NCBI RefSeq assembly: GCF_013036045.1
Contig: NZ_WTPX01000030.1
Coordinates: forward strand, 1 to 40,684
Direction: 5' to 3'
Length of the DNA stretch: 40,684 nt
Source of the DNA: Alienimonas chondri
GTDB lineage: Bacteria > Planctomycetota > Planctomycetia > Planctomycetales > Planctomycetaceae
Shown: positions 35,107-40,684 of the stretch, piece after piece
Position numbering within the stretch: the stretch's first letter is position 1
Layout: each line of letters begins with the position of its first letter
Notes under the pieces: generated by a model
Database searches by the model: none
What the model saw: the letters and a program-made list of their open reading frames with translations, nothing else
What the model was told of the DNA's origin: nothing
Position numbers and translations under genes: made by a program

Positions 35107-37050
35107 TCACCCGTACCGCCACCACAGCAGGCCGCAGCCGACGCCGTAGCTTGCGGCGAACCCCAGCGTGCCGCAAATGATCTCGATCGCGATTACGTTC
35201 CAGCCCGCGCCGGGTCGCTCGTTCTTCGACCAACGGCGAACCAGCAGGACAAACGGCGCCGCAGCGGGCGGGCCGGCGAGGAACGACCACTCGAACGCCA
35301 GCCCCAACCGCTTACAAAGCCAATAGTACAGCCCGAACAGCGCCGCCAGCGCGACCACGGCCACGTCGTCCGTTCGCCGCGCCTTCGCCCGGGTCGCGAT
35401 CAACGCCGTGGCCCACAGCGCCGCGTGCAACGCCAACGGCCAGGTGAACTGGAACGAGCCGAAGGCGTGCCCGATCGCCGTCGTCCCCGCGGCGCCGAGA
35501 AGAAACGCCAGCGGCGGCCACCACAGCCGAAAACGACTGGCGAACGGGCGAGCTGATGCTCGGCCGAACGTCCCCGCGAACCCCAAAGCGAGGGCGGCGC
35601 TGGCCCACAGCAGCCCGACGCAGAGGACGAACCAGTCCCGCAGCATCGTGCGGGTGGGGGCGTCCATCATGTATTCCGGCTCCGCCGGGAGGACGGTGGC
35701 CGTCCATTGCCGCGGGGGAGTCAGGTCGCCAGTGGTACGGGAGTCTGCGGGAGTCGCCGACTCTCTGTTGTCTCTCTCCGGGCCGTCGGTGACTCGCACG
35801 GCGACGGCCCGGTCCTGATGGCGGGCGAACAGCACGCTGCGATTCAACAGCGGCTTCGTCCAGACCACCGCGCCCGGCAGCAGCGGCGTGCGACCCAGTT
35901 CCTCGTATCGCTCCGGGTTTGCGGCGGCGAGGATCAGCTGGCCGGAATCGTTGAGCATCAGCAACCGCGGTTCCCCGTTCGCCCCCGCTGCCACGAGGAT
36001 CGTGCTCTGACCGATCGCCTCCGGCTCCGCTTCGCGGCGAGCCTTCATCGTGCCCACGGTCCAGCGTTCCTCGCCGGTGAGGAAGTCCACGCAGCGAAAC
36101 GCTCCGCGGCTGGGCCGATGCGGCTTCGCCTGCACGTCCTGGATATCGAATCCGTACAGGCTGTCGCCGACGAGGACGGAGCTGCACACGTCGTTGCTCA
36201 GCAGGTCGCTCACCCAGATCTGCCGGACGCCGGGCGGGTCGTTCGTGACCTCGAACAATTCCGACCCCGCTCGGAACGGTCCGCTGATCCACAGGTGCGG
36301 CTCTCGATAGATCGGCAGGGCAGCGTGTTCGTCGTAGCCGTCGGAGAGCCGCTCCCGCCACAATTGCTCCCCCGTCTGCCGATCGAAGGCGACGAGGGCA
36401 TTGCGTAGATAGCCGAGAACCAGCGGTCGCCCGTCCAACTCGATCGGGATCGCCGGGCAGTGGCTGGCTTGGTCGGCGCCGGCGTGCCAGATCGTCTGCC
36501 CCGTCCGCGGGTCGAGCGCGACCATCGCCGCGTCGTCGCCCCCGACCGGTAGAAACAGGCGACCGTCAGCGAGAACCGGCGGGCAGGAGTAGCCGAACTC
36601 CACCTCCTCCGCGGCGAAGCGTTCATAGAGGCTGAACCGCCAAACGACCGCCCCGGTCGCGGCGTTCAAGCAGCCGATCGTGCCGTGCGGCTCCGTGTAG
36701 TAGACCCGTTCGCCATGCACCAACGGCGTGGAGCGCGGGCCGGGATAGAGGCCGGCGGGGTTCCAGGCGTTCGCCGTGCGGCGTTCCCAACGCGTCTCCC
36801 CGGTCGCGGCGTCGAGGGCGATGACGGACTGCCCCAGCAGGGTCTGACCCTGCGTGAACAGCGTTTCGCCGTCCGCGGAGGCGGCGAAACCGCTGTAGCC
36901 CTGCCCGAAGTCCGCCTCCCACAGCACCGGCAGACCGTTCGCGGGGAAGGCGTCCGGCAGCGTTTCGTCGGGGCCCGTTCCAGCACCGGGTTCGGCGCCG
37001 GGATTCAGGGCGAAGAGCAGGGCGGCGGCGAGGGGGAGGCACGGCGTCAC
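35107..37050 (-). CDS. PQQ-type beta-propeller protein with C-terminal membrane domain
   Basis: From GTG 37050 this is a 647-residue protein with signal peptide TPCLPLAAALLFAL. Residues about 35-440 carry repeated WD-like PQQ blades: VIALDAATGETRWE, IGCLNAATGAVVWRF, MVALDPRTGQTIWHA, LVAFDRQTGEQLWRE, CVDFLTGEERWTVG. Residues about 468-647 hold five or six transmembrane helices. The propeller is probably periplasmic and tethered by the membrane part. Such PQQ-like repeats often lack bound PQQ and act as structural or binding scaffolds (BamB is one example). No catalytic dehydrogenase residues were identified. The fusion is unusual. It is divergent from the zinc dehydrogenase, 149 bases away. 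Confidence 0.82.
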   Translation of the reverse strand: MTPCLPLAAALLFALNPGAEPGAGTGPDETLPDAFPANGLPVLWEADFGQGYSGFAASADGETLFTQGQTLLGQSVIALDAATGETRWERRTANAWNPAGLYPGPRSTPLVHGERVYYTEPHGTIGCLNAATGAVVWRFSLYERFAAEEVEFGYSCPPVLADGRLFLPVGGDDAAMVALDPRTGQTIWHAGADQASHCPAIPIELDGRPLVLGYLRNALVAFDRQTGEQLWRERLSDGYDEHAALPIYREPHLWISGPFRAGSELFEVTNDPPGVRQIWVSDLLSNDVCSSVLVGDSLYGFDIQDVQAKPHRPSRGAFRCVDFLTGEERWTVGTMKARREAEPEAIGQSTILVAAGANGEPRLLMLNDSGQLILAAANPERYEELGRTPLLPGAVVWTKPLLNRSVLFARHQDRAVAVRVTDGPERDNRESATPADSRTTGDLTPPRQWTATVLPAEPEYMMDAPTRTMLRDWFVLCVGLLWASAALALGFAGTFGRASARPFASRFRLWWPPLAFLLGAAGTTAIGHAFGSFQFTWPLALHAALWATALIATRAKARRTDDVAVVALAALFGLYYWLCKRLGLAFEWSFLAGPPAAAPFVLLVRRWSKNERPGAGWNVIAIEIICGTLGFAASYGVGCGLLWWRYG

Positions 37051-37199
37051 TCCGTCAGCGTACCCGTCTTTCAGTGGGGAATGTCCGCCGGTGAAGGCCC
37101 CGCACGGCGACCGGCGCGATTCCCGTGCCGCTCTGACGCTGCGGGCGAAACGATCGAGGCTCCCCTCGCTCCGTTCGTTTCCCCCCACCGAGCGCTCCC

Positions 37200-38426
37200 A
37201 TGAAAGCCGTCGTTTGGCATGACATCGGCGACATTCGTCTCGACACCGTCTCCGATCCCACGATCCAGGAACCCACCGACGCGATCGTTCGGCTGACCGC
37301 CAGCGCGATCTGCGGGACGGATCTGCACTTCGTCCGCGGCACGATGCCCGGCATGCAGGCTGGCACGATCCTCGGGCATGAAGGCGTCGGCGTGGTGGAG
37401 GAGGTCGGCAAGAACGTGCGGAACCTGTCCGTCGGGGATCGCGTCGTCATTCCCTCCACCATCGCCTGCGGCCACTGTTCCTACTGCCGCAGCGGCTATC
37501 AGGCCCAGTGCGACGAGGCGAACCCCAACGGGAAGGACGCCGGCACCGCCTTCTACGGCGGTCCGACGAGCAGCGGCCCGTTCGACGGGTTGCAGGCCGA
37601 GTACGCCCGCATCCCCCACGCCGCCACGGGGCTGGTAAAGCTCGGCGAAGCGGTGACCGACGATCAGGCGATTCTGATCTCCGACATCTTCCCCACCGGT
37701 TACTTCGGGGCGGAGATGGCGGGCGTCGAACCGGGCGACACCGTCTGCGTGTTCGGCTGCGGGCCGGTCGGGATGTTCGCGATTCTGTCCGCCCAATTGA
37801 TGGGCGCCGGCCGGGTGCTCGCCGTGGACTGCGTGCCGGATCGCCTCGCCAAAGCCCGCGATCGCGGGGCGGAGGTCATCAACTTCAATGAAGAAGACCC
37901 GGTTCAGGCGATCAAAGAGCTGACCGGCGGCATCGGCGTGGACTGCGCGATCGACGCCGTGGGCGTGGACGCCGAACCCCCGACCGCCGGCCCCGCCAAG
38001 GCGGAGGCCGACAAGCTGGCGCAGGAGTTCCGCCTCGAAGTCCGCAAGGCCGCCCCGAACGCTCAGCCGGACGGCGACCGCAGCGCCGGCGACTGGGTGC
38101 CCGGCCAGGCGCCCAGCCAGGTGTTGCGATGGGCGGTCGAGGGATTGGCGAAGGCCGGGGCGCTGTCGATCATCGGCGTCTACCCGCCGACGGCGATGGT
38201 GTTTCCCATCGGTCAGGCTATGAACAAAAACCTCACCATGAACATGGGCAACTGCCATCATCGGCATTACATCCCAAGGCTCGTGGAACTGGTGCAGGCC
38301 GGCCGCGTGCGGCCGACGGACATCCTCACTGTGCAGGACGAATTGACGGACGCGATCACCGCGTACAAGCAATTCGACGAGCGCAAAGCCGGCTGGATGA
38401 AGGTGGCGCTGGACCCGGCCGCCTGA
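37200..38426 (+). CDS. Zinc-dependent alcohol/formaldehyde dehydrogenase family (MDR superfamily)
   Basis: This 408-residue cytoplasmic enzyme has catalytic zinc ligands C38 (CGTDLH), H60 and E61 (GHEGVG). The structural zinc loop is C90, C93, C96 and C104. The NAD-binding GCGPVG lies near residue 186, with AVDCVPDRLAKA after it. The layout matches glutathione-independent formaldehyde dehydrogenases and formaldehyde dismutase relatives, and other threonine- or sorbitol-type dehydrogenases are possible. A long insert at about residues 258-300 (from DAEPPTAGPAKAEADKL) is typical of this subgroup. It oxidises an alcohol or aldehyde with NAD. It precedes the DUF485-symporter pair by 127 bases. 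Confidence 0.9.
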   Translation: MKAVVWHDIGDIRLDTVSDPTIQEPTDAIVRLTASAICGTDLHFVRGTMPGMQAGTILGHEGVGVVEEVGKNVRNLSVGDRVVIPSTIACGHCSYCRSGYQAQCDEANPNGKDAGTAFYGGPTSSGPFDGLQAEYARIPHAATGLVKLGEAVTDDQAILISDIFPTGYFGAEMAGVEPGDTVCVFGCGPVGMFAILSAQLMGAGRVLAVDCVPDRLAKARDRGAEVINFNEEDPVQAIKELTGGIGVDCAIDAVGVDAEPPTAGPAKAEADKLAQEFRLEVRKAAPNAQPDGDRSAGDWVPGQAPSQVLRWAVEGLAKAGALSIIGVYPPTAMVFPIGQAMNKNLTMNMGNCHHRHYIPRLVELVQAGRVRPTDILTVQDELTDAITAYKQFDERKAGWMKVALDPAA

Positions 38427-38506
38427 GGTTGCGGGTCGTCCGTCCCTCCCGCCCCGCAAGCCGGCGAATCGCCGTCCCGCGGGTCGGAGTGAGTGGCGAA
38501 GCGACA

Positions 38507-38533
38507 GGCGGGGCCGCACACTGCGGCCCCGCC
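38507..38533. terminator. Hairpin between dehydrogenase and DUF485 gene
   Basis: A 12-bp perfect GC stem (38507-38518 with 38522-38533) has a 3-base loop, 80 bases after the dehydrogenase stop and 20 bases before the next ATG. There is no U-run. It may separate the two transcription units, or it may sit in the leader of the DUF485 mRNA. Confidence 0.55.
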
Positions 38534-38553
38534 CCTCGTATGCGTTCGTTCCG

Positions 38554-38898
38554 ATGTCCTCCGACAGCCCTGCCCCGCTGCCCGCCGATCCGGGACCGGG
38601 GATTCCGTCCTCCGCCGACCCGGCCGCGTCCGCCGCTCCGGATTGGGTTCCGCCGCCGGAGGAGTTGTTGACGTATAACGCCAAGCTGGGGCTGGTATTG
38701 TTCGCGGTTTATACGTCGCTGTACGCGAGCTTCGTGCTGGTCAGTGCGTTCTGGGTCGATTGGATGGGCGTGCTGTGGGGCGGGGTGCCGGCGAGCGTCT
38801 GGACCGGGTTCGGACTGATCGCCTTCGCGGTGTTTCTGGCGGTTTTATATGGGGTTATGGCGCGTGACGAGTTGCAAGGCGAAAGGGGCGAGGCGTAA
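38554..38898 (+). CDS. DUF485 membrane protein (YjcH-like partner of acetate symporter)
   Basis: This 114-residue protein has a Pro/Ala-rich cytoplasmic start of about 38 residues. Two transmembrane helices follow (LGLVLFAVYTSLYASFVLV and VWTGFGLIAFAVFLAVLYGV), then a short polar tail. The pair of helices with a Trp-rich loop (FWVDWMGVLWGG) is the DUF485 pattern. In E. coli the homologous yjcH lies directly before actP, the acetate permease, and the same order occurs here, so it is probably a helper or regulatory subunit of the transporter that follows. It ends 84 bases before the symporter ATG. Confidence 0.87.
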   Translation: MSSDSPAPLPADPGPGIPSSADPAASAAPDWVPPPEELLTYNAKLGLVLFAVYTSLYASFVLVSAFWVDWMGVLWGGVPASVWTGFGLIAFAVFLAVLYGVMARDELQGERGEA

Positions 38899-38978
38899 GG
38901 CGACAGTCCTGAACGCAACGTCTCCCCGGTCTGCGGGATTATTCCCACTTACGCCTTACGCCTTTCTCCTCGCCCCTC
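38879..38978. repeat. Imperfect inverted repeat around the DUF485 stop codon
   Basis: GCGAAAGGGGCGAGGCGTAAGGCG (38879-38902) spans the stop codon and pairs imperfectly with the ACGCCTTACGCCTTTCTCCTCGCCCCT region (about 38951-38977). The best block is 12 bases of CGCCTTACGCCT. It sits just before the symporter ATG and may control how much transcription passes from DUF485 into it. Confidence 0.55.
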
Positions 38979-38982
38979 AAGA

Positions 38983-40684
<1,702 letters not shown>

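Noticed and set aside
37071-38684. Minus-strand ORF of 537 codons opposite the zinc dehydrogenase
   Set aside because: It is antisense to a clear dehydrogenase with all zinc ligands; the composition is that of a shadow frame.

Overview
The window is a stretch of high-GC chromosome from a planctomycete (class Planctomycetia; an Alienimonas-like genus is a guess from GC content and style only). Lineage markers are four DUF1559 prepilin-like proteins, a PSCyt1/DUF1549/DUF1553 (PSD1) protein next to a DUF1501 protein, secreted sulfatases, a sialate O-acetylesterase, LpxK, and frequent GTG starts. I saw no transposase, integrase, phage gene, rRNA or CRISPR array.

Layout. 1-3600: minus-strand mnmE (only its first 20 codons) directly after yidC, then a VapBC-like toxin-antitoxin pair. 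3600-11350: metallophosphoesterase, a 73-residue membrane protein, a secreted GH16 glycosidase, a DNA-binding-like protein with two HTH-like repeats, sialate O-acetylesterase, and a carboxylate-amine ligase divergent from a bacterial eRF1-like (baeRF) protein. Several striking inverted repeats lie between these genes. 11488-20000: a plus-strand run of secreted catabolic proteins: PSD1 cytochrome, DUF1501 Tat-exported protein, a three-part sulfatase, and an alpha/beta hydrolase.

20100-29150: a cluster of four DUF1559 genes on the minus strand. Three of them face a convergent 65-69 residue lipoprotein gene, with strong hairpin terminators in between. The three lipoproteins share a fixed motif, C-x4-ESGMV[DE]PG-x-[AE]-GPP, right after the predicted lipidated cysteine. 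This repeated module is the most interesting undescribed element in the window. A second sulfatase sits inside the cluster, and a PAS-AraC type regulator is divergent from the last DUF1559 gene.

29260-40684: the regulator, a tRNA-Val(GAC) with its own terminator, lpxK, rnc overlapping an unknown gene, a UDP-GlcNAc-type dehydrogenase, an unknown secreted protein, a PQQ-type propeller fused to a membrane domain, a zinc-dependent dehydrogenase, and a DUF485 protein with an ActP-like sodium:solute symporter that runs off the window end.

Taken together, the window combines housekeeping genes (mnmE, yidC, rnc, lpxK, tRNA-Val) with a secreted or cell-surface set suited to breaking down sulfated and acetylated polysaccharides. 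All coordinates include the stop codon. All functional calls rest on motif recognition by eye, without database searches.
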